The position numbers were made by a program, and so were the translations under genes. A model generated the notes under the pieces. That model made no database searches, was not told the DNA's origin, and saw only the letters and a program-made list of their open reading frames with translations. Below, one piece after another: positions 8,845-18,444 of a stretch of 64,000 nucleotides of DNA; positions within the stretch are counted from its first letter, which is position 1, and the number at the start of each line of letters is the position of its first letter. The DNA is from Microcystis panniformis FACHB-1757 (GTDB lineage Bacteria > Cyanobacteriota > Cyanobacteriia > Cyanobacteriales > Microcystaceae), in NCBI RefSeq assembly GCF_001264245.1, contig NZ_CP011339.1, positions 558,001 to 622,000 of the forward strand, written 5' to 3'.

Positions 8845-10489
8845 ATGGAAAGTTACGATGTCATCCTCATCGGTGCGGGGCATAATGGTTTAGTTTGTGC
8901 CGCCTATCTCCTCAAAGCCGGTTATCGTGTCCTCCTTCTCGAACAGCGTAGCGTACCAGGAGGAGCGGCTACCACAGAAGCGGTTATCCCAGAGCTAGCC
9001 CCCGATTTTAAGTTTAATCTCTGTGCGATCGATCACGAATTTATTTTTTTGGGACCGGTAATTGAGGAATTGGAGCTAAAACGCCACGGATTAGAGTATT
9101 TATTCTTCGATCCTACCGTTTTCTGTCCCCATCCCTCTGGCCAATATTTTCTTTCCTATCGCTCTCTGGAAAAAACTCACGCCGCAATTGCCCAGTTTTG
9201 TCCGCGAGATGCCGATCGCTACCTTCAGTTTATCGACTATTGGGGACAGTTGATGAATGCGATTGGGCCTTGGTTTAACGCTCCGCCCCAAGATTTGCTC
9301 AGAATCGCCCGCAATTATAACTCTAGTGCCTTAGCTAGTGTCTGGAAAGCGATCGGCTCGAAAAAGAAACTGCTCGACTTCATCCGCACGATGATTACTT
9401 CCCCGAAGATGTCCTCAATGAATGGTTTGAGAGCGAATTTGTCAAAGCACCCCTGGCTCGTCTAGCGGCGGAAATTGGCGCTCCTCCCTCCCAAAAAGGC
9501 ATTACCTCCGGGATGATGATGATGGCAATGCGTCATTCCCCCGGGGTGGCTCGCCCTCGTGGTGGTACAGGCGCACTAACCGAGGCTCTGGTGAAATGTG
9601 TTGTTAGTCTCGGTGGGGTGATTTTAACCGAGCAGAAAGTTAAACAGATTCTAATCGAGGAAGGACAAGCGATCGGGGTTAGGGTGGACTCTGGACAGGA
9701 ATATCTGGCAAAAGCGGGTGTTATCTCTAATATTGACGCTAGACGAGTTTTTTTACAGTTAGTCGCCCCCGCCGATGTGGATGCCGCCGATCCAGAATTG
9801 CGAGAAAGGGTAGAACGGCGAATTGTCAATAACAATGAAACAATTCTTAAAATTGATTGCGCCCTCGCCGAAGCACCAAGGTTCGAGGCTTACGATCACA
9901 AAGAGGAGTATTTACAGGGAACGATTCTCATCGCCGATTCCGTGCGTCACGTTGAACAGGCCCACGCTTTAACGATTTTGGGGCAGATTCCCGACGAAAA
10001 TCCCTCGATGTACCTAGATGTCCCCACTATTCTCGATCCCTCCATGGCTCCCCAGGGCAAGCATACCCTCTGGATCGAATTTTTTGCCCCCTATCAGATT
10101 GCTGGGGCCGAGGGAACAGGATTAAACGGCACGGGATGGACGGAAGAATTAAAAAATCGCGTGGCCGATCGAGTTCTTGATAAACTGGCCGATTATGCCC
10201 GAATCTCAAATCCGCCATTATTGCCCGTCGGGTGGAAAGTCCGGCAGAATTGGCTAATCGTTTGGGTTCCTATAAAGGTAATTACTATCATCTTGATATG
10301 ACCTTAGATCAGATGATTTTCCTGCGTCCTTTGCCAGAAATAGCTAACTACAAAACCCCAATTAAAAACCTTTATTTAACTGGGGCAGGCACTCACCCCG
10401 GCGGCTCAATTTCGGGAATGCCGGGGCGCAATTGCGCTCAGGTTTTCCTGCGGGATCGAAGCACTTTTCTGCAACGATTATTCAACTAA
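8845..10489 (+). pseudogene. crtO: CrtO-type beta-carotene ketolase with two frameshifts
   Basis: CrtO oxygenates beta-carotene to echinenone using an FAD-dependent phytoene-desaturase-like fold. The N-terminal dinucleotide motif IGAGHNGLVCAAYLLKAG and the C-terminal GAGTHPGGSISGMPGRN are both present. The reading frame breaks twice. In the first piece (8845-9465) the correct protein continues only if one base is added to the C run at 9401-9404. The second piece (through GGTGALTEALVK) breaks near 10198-10200, again at a C run, and the third piece runs to 10489. Both lesions are single-base losses in C homopolymers. With both repaired, one protein of about 548 aa results, close to what I recall for Synechocystis CrtO. 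It could be a real pseudogene or a base-calling problem. Confidence 0.9.
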
Positions 10490-10491
10490 GT

Positions 10492-10704
10492 AGGGTTGGC
10501 TGAATAAATCTAAAAACCTTGTTGGATAAGACTTTTAGACTTTTTTGATCTCAAAAAGTGCCAGCCGAGAGTGAGCGGGGCGAAAATTCCGGGACTTTTT
10601 CCCTGAAAATTAGGTAATTGACCGTCTGAAAATGGGTAAAACCCTACACCCCACACCCCACACCCCACACCCTGCCCCCACGAAAAACTTTTTCAGCAGA
10701 CCCT
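10492..10704. mobile_element. Small MITE-like element, AGGG(T/C)TGGCTGAA family, copy 1
   Basis: The left end AGGGTTGGCTGAATAAAT matches the inverse of the right end (AGGGTCTGCTGAAAAAG). AAGT flanks both sides, a possible 4-bp target duplication. The interior contains a run of CCCCACACCCCACACC units. A second copy lies at 27082-27296 and a lone right end near 37190-37210. It encodes nothing. Confidence 0.65.
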
Positions 10705-10795
10705 AAGTAGGGAGGCACAATTATTTGTAGGATGGGTTAGCGGTAGCGTAACATAATCGGGCGTTGGGTTTCATGCTTCAACCCAACCTACGTTC
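10704..10795 (+). repeat. Palindromic dispersed repeat, copy 2 (short form)
   Basis: Same sequence as copy 1 but lacking the last 30 bp. It abuts the MITE-like element directly. After it, 10796-10922 shows no gene. Confidence 0.8.
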
Positions 10796-10922
10796 TCTCT
10801 GACTTCTTGTTTTAAGATGGAGAATGAAACAGCCCTAGGGGGGCAGGGGGGTGGGGAAATAAATAATCAGTTTTTAATAACTGGATTTACTATGACAACA
10901 ATTTTTGATTTTTGCAGGAGAT

Positions 10923-12938
10923 CTATCGAGTCGAGGAATACTCGTAGTCTTCGATAATATGGAGAAGTCGCATAGCTGAACTACAGGATTCTTCTAAAAT
11001 TTCCTGTTTCTCCTGAGAATCTTCGATTAAATCTTCAGATACTAGACGCAAAGAACCTAAAAGACTATTAAGACTGCTTCTCGCTTCGTAGGATAAATAA
11101 GCTTTTCTTTTTTGCTCATCTTCCCTATTCTTAGAGTCGGCCTCTTTGCTATCACTAAATTGCAGAGCGTGTAAACGGGCATAATGACCACCTTGAGCTA
11201 ATAATTCCTCATGATTGCCGATTTCTGCCACTTTTCCCTTGTCTAGCACCACAATTTGATAGGCTTTTTGAACAGTGGAAAGACGGTGAGCGATCACAAG
11301 AGTAGTCCGCTCGCGACAGAGTTCATCGATCGCTTCCTGTACTAAACGCTCAGAAATTGTATCCAAAGCACTGGTGGCTTCATCGAGAATGAGAATATCC
11401 GGCTCTCGCAGTAAGGCACGAGCGATCGCTAATCTTTGTTTTTGTCCCCCCGAAAGTCTCACTCCCCGATCGCCAATTTCCGTATCCAGTCCTTCCGGCA
11501 GTTTGGAGATAAACTCGTAGGCATTCGCCCTTTTTGTCGCTGCTACAATTTCTGCATCACTAACATCGCTTAATCCGTAGGCAATATTAAAACGGAGAGA
11601 ATTATTAAAGAGAAAAGTGTCTTGACTGACTATTCCCATGGCTTTTCTCAGAGATTTGATCTCATAATCCCGTAAATCTTGACCGTCAAAAAGAATCCTC
11701 CCAGCTGTAGGATCATAAAAGCGTGGTAATAAATCAGCAATTGTCGATTTTCCCGCCCCCGAAGCACCAACAAGAGCGATCATTTTTCCTTTTGGAATCC
11801 ACAGATCGATGCCCTTGAGAACTAATTCTTGATGACCAGGATAGGAAAATTGGACGTTATCAAAATGAATACCTGTCTCTAATCTTTGATAGGGAATAGA
11901 GCCATTGCTCATAAATGGTTTATTCTCTCGAATGAGAAAATCCGCTACCACCTCTACTGCGGAAATATCACCCAATAGACTACTCCTAGCACTGTTAATT
12001 TGACTAACTATCGGCAAGGCCCGGAAAAGTACATAGAGATAGGTTAATAAAATTGTCGCTAAAGCTTGCAGTTGTTCATTAAAAAGATAACGACCAGCAA
12101 TGATAATTAAAGCAATAATAATTACCCCACCGATCTCATTGAGCGGAGCGATTACAGCATTATTAGTCTGGGCATCTAAACCCGCTTTCTCCCGGGCTTC
12201 GATATCTTCCACAATAGATTCTAATTCGTATCTTTCATTGCCTACCGCTTTAATTAGACGAATTCCCGTTAACAGTTCCAACAGTTTATTAGTTTGCTGT
12301 TTAGCCGTTACGGTGATAATCTCTCCAAACTTTTTCGATCTCTTGACAAAGTATTGATTAAGCAGACCTAAAAAGCCACCCAAAACACTTGAAAGAATAG
12401 TTAATTGCCAAGAAATTGATAATAAAATAGCTAAGTACATGAAAGCTGTAGCGATAATCTTAATCAGGTTTATGTAATTTCTAATTGATGCTACAGCCCG
12501 ATTAATCTCCGACATGAAACGATTAAAAATATCTCCTATTTTACTTTTTACATAATAATCTATATCCACTTCTAGCAGCAGAATAACTGAATCAATTCGC
12601 ATATCTTTTGCCATAATTAAAGACAAGTAAGTGCCTAGCAAATTACTGACAAAATTGGTAATGTGCTTGAGAATTAAAATCAATAATATCGCCGCAAACA
12701 TCCAGAAAAAACGAGTATCGACCGAGAAAAACTCGAAAACTGAGAGCAGCTTTTTGATAATTTCGGGGGCATTTTTTAAGATATCATTTTCGGGATTAAT
12801 AAAAGAAATTAGTAAGGGGATAACTAAAATAGCTCCCACCCCATTAAATATGGTACTGGCAAAGCCGATAACAATACTGGAAACCACTAATATCCAGTGT
12901 TTAAGCGTATATTTAAGCAGAATTTGCTGAGGATTCAT
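10923..12938 (-). CDS. ABC exporter (fused permease-ATPase) with a degenerate HisKA-like tail
   Basis: A 671-aa half-transporter of the type I exporter (MsbA/HepA-like) class. About six membrane segments lie within residues 12-320. The nucleotide-binding domain has Walker A GASGAGKST at 391-399, signature LSGGQ at 495-499, Walker B ILILDE at 515-520 and the switch His in VIAHRLS. After a charged linker (595-613), residues 615-667 read like a histidine-kinase dimerisation domain: LSYEARSSLNSLLGSL, then an amphipathic second helix ending LLHIIEDYE. The SHELRTPL motif of kinases is replaced by SYEARSSL, so the phospho-acceptor His is Tyr617. The gene follows a glycosyltransferase by 35 bp on the same strand. 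Export of a polysaccharide or lipid-linked glycan is a reasonable guess. Confidence 0.88.
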   Translation of the reverse strand: MNPQQILLKYTLKHWILVVSSIVIGFASTIFNGVGAILVIPLLISFINPENDILKNAPEIIKKLLSVFEFFSVDTRFFWMFAAILLILILKHITNFVSNLLGTYLSLIMAKDMRIDSVILLLEVDIDYYVKSKIGDIFNRFMSEINRAVASIRNYINLIKIIATAFMYLAILLSISWQLTILSSVLGGFLGLLNQYFVKRSKKFGEIITVTAKQQTNKLLELLTGIRLIKAVGNERYELESIVEDIEAREKAGLDAQTNNAVIAPLNEIGGVIIIALIIIAGRYLFNEQLQALATILLTYLYVLFRALPIVSQINSARSSLLGDISAVEVVADFLIRENKPFMSNGSIPYQRLETGIHFDNVQFSYPGHQELVLKGIDLWIPKGKMIALVGASGAGKSTIADLLPRFYDPTAGRILFDGQDLRDYEIKSLRKAMGIVSQDTFLFNNSLRFNIAYGLSDVSDAEIVAATKRANAYEFISKLPEGLDTEIGDRGVRLSGGQKQRLAIARALLREPDILILDEATSALDTISERLVQEAIDELCRERTTLVIAHRLSTVQKAYQIVVLDKGKVAEIGNHEELLAQGGHYARLHALQFSDSKEADSKNREDEQKRKAYLSYEARSSLNSLLGSLRLVSEDLIEDSQEKQEILEESCSSAMRLLHIIEDYEYSSTR

Positions 12939-12973
12939 CGCTATAAGTAATAAAGTAAATAGTCAACGGTCAA

Positions 12974-14146
12974 CTAATATTTCCCTTCCAGAGAAGTAAT
13001 TATGCCAGAGAGAGTTGTCGCCATGGCGGTGGTACTGTAGGAGGCGATACAGCGCTCTCTCGCTTTTAGTCCTCGTGCATTAGCCGAGTCGAGATGATTA
13101 AAAACTTCTCTAATTATGACAGCTAGTTGCTCTGGCGATCTAGGTTCGACTAAATAGCCAATATCAGCTAAAATTTCGGGAATATCTGCCACTTTAGTGG
13201 AAATAATCGGTTTAGCCATCGCCATACCATCGGTGAGTTTAATCGGAAATTGGGCGTTAGCCGTGGCTTCATCCCTCTGGGGAACGATAATAGCATGAGC
13301 AGCGGCCACAACTTCCGGCATTCGATCGAGCGGTTGAGCAGGTAAATGAATTAACCAAGGTTGACCTTTTTCTAGCAAGCTATCCAGATAACCATCCCCG
13401 ATTTGGCGACCACCGACCACCACCAATTTAAAATCAGGATCAGCAATTTTATCTAAAGCGATTAAGACATCTTCTAAACCTTTGTGGGGTCTAGCTGTAC
13501 CCGGGAACATTAAGACTTTATACGCGGATAAACCGTATTTTTGACGACAAGCGACAGGATCGTAGAGATTGGGATCGAAAAGTTGCGTATCCTTGCCATT
13601 CGGTAAATAAATCCCCCCATAGCGCTTTTGCAAAAATTGATTATTAACCGTCACCGCATCAGCGCGGTTAATTAAATTTTCCATCCAATGCAGATAGAGA
13701 GGGTGATTCGGGTCCCTAAGCGCACCATTTTTTTTGAGGATATCCCTAGCTAATTGTCGAGGATAAGGACGATAGGACCATCGATCGCCACCAAACCAAC
13801 TCATTTCCCAATCGTCAATATCGAGAATTAGGGGACGTGGGGAAAAAAAACGTTTCAGTAAACCGATGCCGAAACTGGTGGGACGGGGTTTAACCGCGTA
13901 GATAATCTCTCCGGAGAGGCGATCGAGTAAAGTTTTGATCTGGCCAAAAAACTGGGGATAATTATTGCCTTTGACCGATACCAGGGGTAAATTCCCCGGT
14001 GGGGTGGGATAGATTTCCCGGCCAAAAATCGGACCATAAACCGTCACCTGACAGTTTAGCTGTTGCAAGACTTGAGCAATCAAATAGACTCTTGTGCCAC
14101 CACCACCGGATAAATCTGGTGCTAAAACAGAGATTTTTTTGTTCAC
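12974..14146 (-). CDS. GT-B glycosyltransferase (family 4 type)
   Basis: The 390-aa protein opens with a Gly-rich donor-independent loop (LAPDLSGGGGTRVYLIAQVL) and a Rossmann N-domain. Its C-domain has GTARPHKGLEDVLIAL, in which sugar-nucleotide contacts are expected, then PQRDEATANAQFPIKLTDGM and AMAKPIISTKVADIPEIL. The E-x7-E-like acidic loop of GT4 enzymes is modified here (DEATANAQ...LTDG). It is upstream of the ABC exporter on the same strand with a 35-bp gap, so the two are likely one operon for making and exporting a glycan. Acceptor and sugar are unknown. Confidence 0.83.
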   Translation of the reverse strand: MNKKISVLAPDLSGGGGTRVYLIAQVLQQLNCQVTVYGPIFGREIYPTPPGNLPLVSVKGNNYPQFFGQIKTLLDRLSGEIIYAVKPRPTSFGIGLLKRFFSPRPLILDIDDWEMSWFGGDRWSYRPYPRQLARDILKKNGALRDPNHPLYLHWMENLINRADAVTVNNQFLQKRYGGIYLPNGKDTQLFDPNLYDPVACRQKYGLSAYKVLMFPGTARPHKGLEDVLIALDKIADPDFKLVVVGGRQIGDGYLDSLLEKGQPWLIHLPAQPLDRMPEVVAAAHAIIVPQRDEATANAQFPIKLTDGMAMAKPIISTKVADIPEILADIGYLVEPRSPEQLAVIIREVFNHLDSANARGLKARERCIASYSTTAMATTLSGIITSLEGKY

Positions 14147-14252
14147 GATCGCCGCTCAATCCAGATTATCTAGCACGATAGGAGAATGTTAATCGATGTT
14201 AACGTTCTTGTCAATCTTAAACGGACTTAACATTAATCCCCCCGGAGATAGA

Positions 14253-15590
14253 CTAGACAAAGAAAACTAACATATACATAGCCGAGACGACTAACTGAGT
14301 AAACATCACTGGTAAACCGTAGCGCAGGAAGGTATGAAAAGTAATTTTGCCCCCGTGTTGTTCGGCGATGCCGGCGGCGACAATATTAGAAGAAGCCCCC
14401 ACTAAAGTACCATTACCTCCTAGGGTGGCTCCATACATCATCGCATAGAAAAGCGGTAAAACTTCCGGGGGAAAAGAACCGGCATAATCGGGAGAAAGAA
14501 CCTCCGTCCCGACTAAATTAACATTAACAAGGTACTGTTTCAGTAGTGGAACCATGGCCACCACTAGGGGAATATTCGGAACGACACTGGAAACAAAACC
14601 GACAAAAAACAGCAAGACTAGAGAACCTAAAAAGATATTTTTGCCTAAAATTATCGCCAGAAATCCCGATACACTATTAACTACCCCAGTTTTTTCTAAG
14701 CCGCCAATTAGGACAAAAATTGACATGAAAAATAATAGGGTACTCCAGTCCACATCTCGGAGAATATTATGCACCGTATCTATCTTCGATTGCTGGGCTA
14801 AAAGTAGGGCTAAAGCTGCCCCCATCAGAGCAACGGCAGCAGGAGCAATAGGTACGGGAAAAGATTCACCGACCACGAATAAAAATAAGACTAAAAAGAC
14901 GATAATTCCCCCCAGAGCTAGGACGCGCGGATGATTAATTTGCGGATGGGGTAAGTCTTCTAAATGCTCGAATTTTGTCCGCCAGATTTTGGGGAATAAC
15001 CAAGGTAACATAAGCAGAATGGTAATTACTGCCAGCGCACCACCTAAACTCAAACGCTGTAGGTATTCCATGAAGGTTATATTAATAGAATCACCGACGA
15101 TATAAGTAGCAGGATCACCAACAATAGTTAATAATCCCGCACTGTTAGCCACGAAAACCATCAGGATTAAGAGCGGCACAAAATCCACACCTATATCCTG
15201 TGCCAATGGGGGAATTAAAGGTGCTAACAACATCACCGTGGTGGCGTTGGGCAATACCGCACAGATCGGGGTAGTAATAGCAACAATTCCTATTAGTAAT
15301 AATTTGCCCTGTCCCTTGGCTAAAAGCACCATTTGTGCTGCTAAATAATCAAAAATTTTCGTTGGTTCAAAGGCTCTCACTAATACCATCACCCCAAAAA
15401 ATAGGGCAAGAGTGCCATAACTGCGACTGATATAACCCACCGCTTCCTGGAGAGTCATGATATGGGTAAAAACTAAGATTAAAGCCCCCAGTAAAGCCGC
15501 TACGGTAATATGAAGCCACTCGAACATAATAACCACAATGACTGCAACAAAAGTCATCGCAGCAATCCACATTGGTAAAGATTCCAGCAT
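14253..15590 (-). CDS. ArsB/NhaD-superfamily permease
   Basis: A 445-aa polytopic membrane protein with 11-12 hydrophobic segments. It has the ion-transporter superfamily signatures GILVANSAGLLTIVGDPATYI-like (here FVANSAGLLTIVGDPATYIV, about 147-166) and near the C-terminus GATLGGNGTLVGASSNIVAAG. Both loops re-enter the membrane in this superfamily and form the substrate path. Related proteins move arsenite, sodium/protons, citrate or other anions. The substrate cannot be fixed by sequence. The gene is alone, with a 106-bp gap to the glycosyltransferase and a 552-bp divergent region upstream. Confidence 0.82.
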   Translation of the reverse strand: MLESLPMWIAAMTFVAVIVVIMFEWLHITVAALLGALILVFTHIMTLQEAVGYISRSYGTLALFFGVMVLVRAFEPTKIFDYLAAQMVLLAKGQGKLLLIGIVAITTPICAVLPNATTVMLLAPLIPPLAQDIGVDFVPLLILMVFVANSAGLLTIVGDPATYIVGDSINITFMEYLQRLSLGGALAVITILLMLPWLFPKIWRTKFEHLEDLPHPQINHPRVLALGGIIVFLVLFLFVVGESFPVPIAPAAVALMGAALALLLAQQSKIDTVHNILRDVDWSTLLFFMSIFVLIGGLEKTGVVNSVSGFLAIILGKNIFLGSLVLLFFVGFVSSVVPNIPLVVAMVPLLKQYLVNVNLVGTEVLSPDYAGSFPPEVLPLFYAMMYGATLGGNGTLVGASSNIVAAGIAEQHGGKITFHTFLRYGLPVMFTQLVVSAMYMLVFFV

Positions 15591-16142
15591 TTTTGATCCT
15601 GTTTTTACTTTCGGTTTCTCGATAGGACTAAAAGTTTGCCCAAAGAATGTACAGCAAACTCATAGAAAATATGGTTATCTACGGAAAATCTTAAAATTGT
15701 TGCGATCGGTAATCTAACATGAAAATCCCCATAAACAATGTCTCCTTTGAGTTATGACTATCAAGTAGTCCCAGTGACATAACTGAACCGATCAAGACAT
15801 TGCTAGGAATGTAGTGATGTTTCAGTCTTCCCCCCCACGCCTACGAAGTTAGCTGACGGGCTAGGATAGAGAGATATCCTTTTCTAGGCTAAAAAATCTA
15901 GAAATACGCCCCCAAATATGGTTCCTCCGCTCCGAATTTGTCTAGCTAATATCTAGCATAGAAACTTGGATTAGGCTGACTTACTCTGTTTAGTGATCCA
16001 CCATAGCATACTAACCCCAAAAAAAACGATATAGCCCTATACCAGACCTATCCTGTCGGTTATCCCCCGGGTTGCTAGGATAGAACAATGATAAGCTAAT
16101 AGCTAACGACTGACCGCCATAGCAGCCAGAAAAGAAATTTCT
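15591..16142. other. 552-bp divergent intergenic region, no gene seen
   Basis: It separates the permease start (minus) from the DUF3172 start (plus) and must hold promoters for both. A TAGGATAGAACAATG stretch at about 16076-16090 could be a -10 region for the plus gene. Small stems occur near 15840-15905, but I recognise no known riboswitch or sRNA. Confidence 0.5.
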
Positions 16143-16721
16143 ATGAATAGAAGACCCCGTTATACTCCTCCTCGATCGCGTGATCGTGATTATGACCGCT
16201 CCTATGGCGATGACTCCCGCGCTTCGTCCCCCGGTGGCCTATTGGCAAAATTGAACTATGCCATGATTGCCCTGATTGGTGGTATTTTTGTACTAGGAGT
16301 GGGTCTCGGTCTGGTATTCAGTTCTACTGCCAATTTTAGCCCCGAAAACGTCGCCTCCCGGGAAGTAATTGATCGCAGCGCCCCCAATGCGGAATTATGC
16401 GTGCAATTTGGGGCCAGTGCCATTGTCACCGATTTGCGGGTTTATGTCACCCTTAACCCCTTTAATGTTTTTGTCACCCAACCAGTCATGCAACCCGGTT
16501 GCGTTTTGCGACGCAATAACTGGTCAATTTTAGAACAACAAAAATTAGTCGATGGACAGCAGGTACAAAGTTGTAAAAACCGGATGAATACCTTTGGTTA
16601 TACCGGCCCCTTGGAAGGCAAACCGAAAATCGATTGTATCTTCCAAAATGAAGCTGGGGGTAATCTTTTTGTTAATCCTGCTGGCGCTGTTGGCCCCAGA
16701 CCAGATACAGATAAATTCTAA
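16143..16721 (+). CDS. DUF3172-type membrane-anchored cyanobacterial protein
   Basis: The 192-aa protein has an Arg/Asp/Tyr-rich cytoplasmic tail (RDRDYDRSYGDD), one membrane segment at about 38-62 (YAMIALIGGIFVLGVGLGLVF), and an extracytoplasmic domain. That domain has conserved Cys residues (ELCVQFGAS, QPGCVLRRNNW, VQSCKNRMN, KIDCIFQNE), so two disulfides are possible. This arrangement matches DUF3172, a family seen in cyanobacteria and of unknown role. The ATG at 16143 follows an AAGAAATTT tract with no strong ribosome-binding site. Confidence 0.8.
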   Translation: MNRRPRYTPPRSRDRDYDRSYGDDSRASSPGGLLAKLNYAMIALIGGIFVLGVGLGLVFSSTANFSPENVASREVIDRSAPNAELCVQFGASAIVTDLRVYVTLNPFNVFVTQPVMQPGCVLRRNNWSILEQQKLVDGQQVQSCKNRMNTFGYTGPLEGKPKIDCIFQNEAGGNLFVNPAGAVGPRPDTDKF

Positions 16722-16777
16722 ACCGGAAAAGATCGTTCTCCTGACTGCTGACTCCTGACCACTGACTCCTAATTAAC

Positions 16778-16898
16778 TAAGTAGGTGGGGGAATTAAATA
16801 TAAGATGAACGTAGGTTGGGTTGAAGCATGAAACCCAACCCCCGCATAGTTTACGCTACCGCTAACCCATCCTACAAATAATTGTGCCTCCCTACTTA
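16778..16898 (-). repeat. Palindromic dispersed repeat, copy 3 (long form)
   Basis: Inverse orientation relative to copy 1, complete with both terminal TAAGTAGG-type ends. It fills most of the spacer between the DUF3172 and sbtB-like genes. Confidence 0.85.
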
Positions 16899-16925
16899 CG
16901 ACAATTTTTGATTTTTACAAGAGGT

Positions 16926-17243
16926 CTAATGAGTTAGCCATTGGGCCGTAGTCACCACAAAAATTCCGCCAGCTTTTTTTAAAATAGGCTGAATTTTATC
17001 GATCAGACGACCAAGTTGTTCGTCACTATTACAAACCGTCATAATATAGCTACCACTGTAATCACAATCGAAGTCATCACAGGATAAACCTCGATCGCCT
17101 TTTCCCGAAGCATTGCCAAAGACGGTATAACCGGAAACTCCGACAACATCAAGAACGCTTAAGGTTTCTTCCAGAAAAGCATGACTAACAATTATGTCCA
17201 CTTTTTTGACAGTTTGTAGGGAAGGATGGGGGGATTCAAGCAT
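16926..17243 (-). CDS. sbtB: PII-like protein of the SbtB type
   Basis: A 105-aa PII-fold protein encoded 73 bp after an SbtA-family transporter on the same strand. In characterised pairs, trimeric SbtB binds adenine nucleotides and SbtA to regulate bicarbonate uptake. The core strand/helix pattern (KKVDIIVSHAFLEETLSVLD, GVSGYTVFGNASGKGDRG) fits. The T-loop-like region reads SCDDFDCDYSGSY, acidic with two Cys, unlike Synechocystis SbtB. The C-terminal redox CGPxGC tail known there is absent: the protein stops at TAQWLTH. It is therefore a divergent member and its ligand may differ. Confidence 0.8.
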   Translation of the reverse strand: MLESPHPSLQTVKKVDIIVSHAFLEETLSVLDVVGVSGYTVFGNASGKGDRGLSCDDFDCDYSGSYIMTVCNSDEQLGRLIDKIQPILKKAGGIFVVTTAQWLTH

Positions 17244-17316
17244 GGTAGTTCAGTAAAAAAGGGACAAGTGAAAGAGAACAATTTTGACAGGAATTATTTA
17301 AAAACCGCCGGGCCTT

Positions 17317-18297
17317 TTAGACTCCACAGCCAATGATTTTGATCATCTCTAGGTACAGAGGAATACCGATGATGATATTGAAAGGAAAAGTTAAAGCCAA
17401 GGCCATAGAAACGTATAAACTAGGATTAGCTTCAGGAACAGTCATTCTCATGGCCGCAGGAACAGCAATATAAGAGGCACTGGCACACAAAACAGCGAAT
17501 AATAAAGCATTGCCCTGTTCAAATCCGAGAACCTTAGCGATGAGAATCCCCACCATAGCATTGATGACGGGAATGAACACCGAGAAACCGATGAGAAAAG
17601 AACCAGTTTTGCCTAATTCTCGAATTCTTTTCGCAGCCACTAATCCCATATCTAGGAGAAAGAAAGTTAAAGCACCATAAAAAATCCCTTGAGTGAAAGG
17701 TTGTAATTTTTCCCAGCCTCTTTCCCCCGTGAGCATACCAATAACAACACTACCGACTAAGAGAAATACCGAACCATTTAAAAAGGCTTCATGTAGAACC
17801 TTTGACCAAGAAAACGCTTCTTCTTCGCCATTTTTCTCTTTAAAGACTCGCACCAGGATTAAACCCACTACAATCGCCGGCGATTCCATTAAAGCTAAGG
17901 CCGCTACCATGTGACCGCCATAGGAAATATGAAGTTTTTCTAAAAAAGAACTGGCGGTGATGAAAGTAACGGCACTAATGGAACCATAGGCTGCTGCGAT
18001 CGCTGCTGCATTGGCACTATCGAGTTTAATTTTCAGGATAAAGAAAGTGTAAATGGGAACGATGCAAGCCATAACCACAGAGGCAATCAAAGTTAAAGCA
18101 ATTTGGTTATTGATGCCACTTTCCGCTAGTTCATAACCTCCCTTGAAACCAATCGCCATCAACAGATAGAGAGAAAAGAGTTTAGGCAGTGGTTGGGGAA
18201 TCTCTAGGTCGGATTTAAAAAATACTGCCAGCATTCCTAAGAAAAAGAACAAAACCGGCGGATTGAGAATATTGAACAGGATTAAGCTGCCATCCAT
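17317..18297 (-). CDS. sbtA: SbtA-family sodium-dependent bicarbonate transporter
   Basis: A 326-aa polytopic protein of the PF05982 (former DUF897) family with about ten membrane segments in two inverted halves. Landmarks are MAIGFKGGYELAES (46-60), AAAYGSISAVTFITASSFLE, ALMESPAIVVGLIL and the second-half ASASYIAVPAAMRMTVPEAN. It is shorter than the 374-aa Synechocystis SbtA and differs strongly from it in sequence, so it is better viewed as a distant clade. The adjacent PII-like gene supports a carbon-concentrating role. The cytoplasmic loop between halves (KEKNGEEEAFSWSK) is short, which may affect how the partner docks. Confidence 0.82.
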   Translation of the reverse strand: MDGSLILFNILNPPVLFFFLGMLAVFFKSDLEIPQPLPKLFSLYLLMAIGFKGGYELAESGINNQIALTLIASVVMACIVPIYTFFILKIKLDSANAAAIAAAYGSISAVTFITASSFLEKLHISYGGHMVAALALMESPAIVVGLILVRVFKEKNGEEEAFSWSKVLHEAFLNGSVFLLVGSVVIGMLTGERGWEKLQPFTQGIFYGALTFFLLDMGLVAAKRIRELGKTGSFLIGFSVFIPVINAMVGILIAKVLGFEQGNALLFAVLCASASYIAVPAAMRMTVPEANPSLYVSMALALTFPFNIIIGIPLYLEMIKIIGCGV

Positions 18298-18390
18298 AGG
18301 TTTGCGTACATTGAGTTATTTCAATCTATACTATTCGATTTTGAGAATACTGGGGAAATGTTAAGTAGTCGTGCAAAATTAATTTCCTAG

Positions 18391-18437
18391 TCGAGACTCC
18401 GAGACTCCGAGACTCCGAGACTCCGAGACTCCGAGAC
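18391..18437. repeat. Octamer tandem repeat
   Basis: The unit GAGACTCC is repeated about six times. It belongs to the 1.3-kb gene-poor stretch 18298-19613. Confidence 0.85.
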
Positions 18438-18444
18438 GGGAGAT

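Noticed and set aside
15830..15905. Short stems and a GTTAGCTGACGGG motif suggesting a riboswitch or sRNA.
   Set aside because: I could not fit any known riboswitch core and there is no clear link to the downstream gene. An Rfam (cmscan) search of 15591-16142 would decide; a significant hit would support it.
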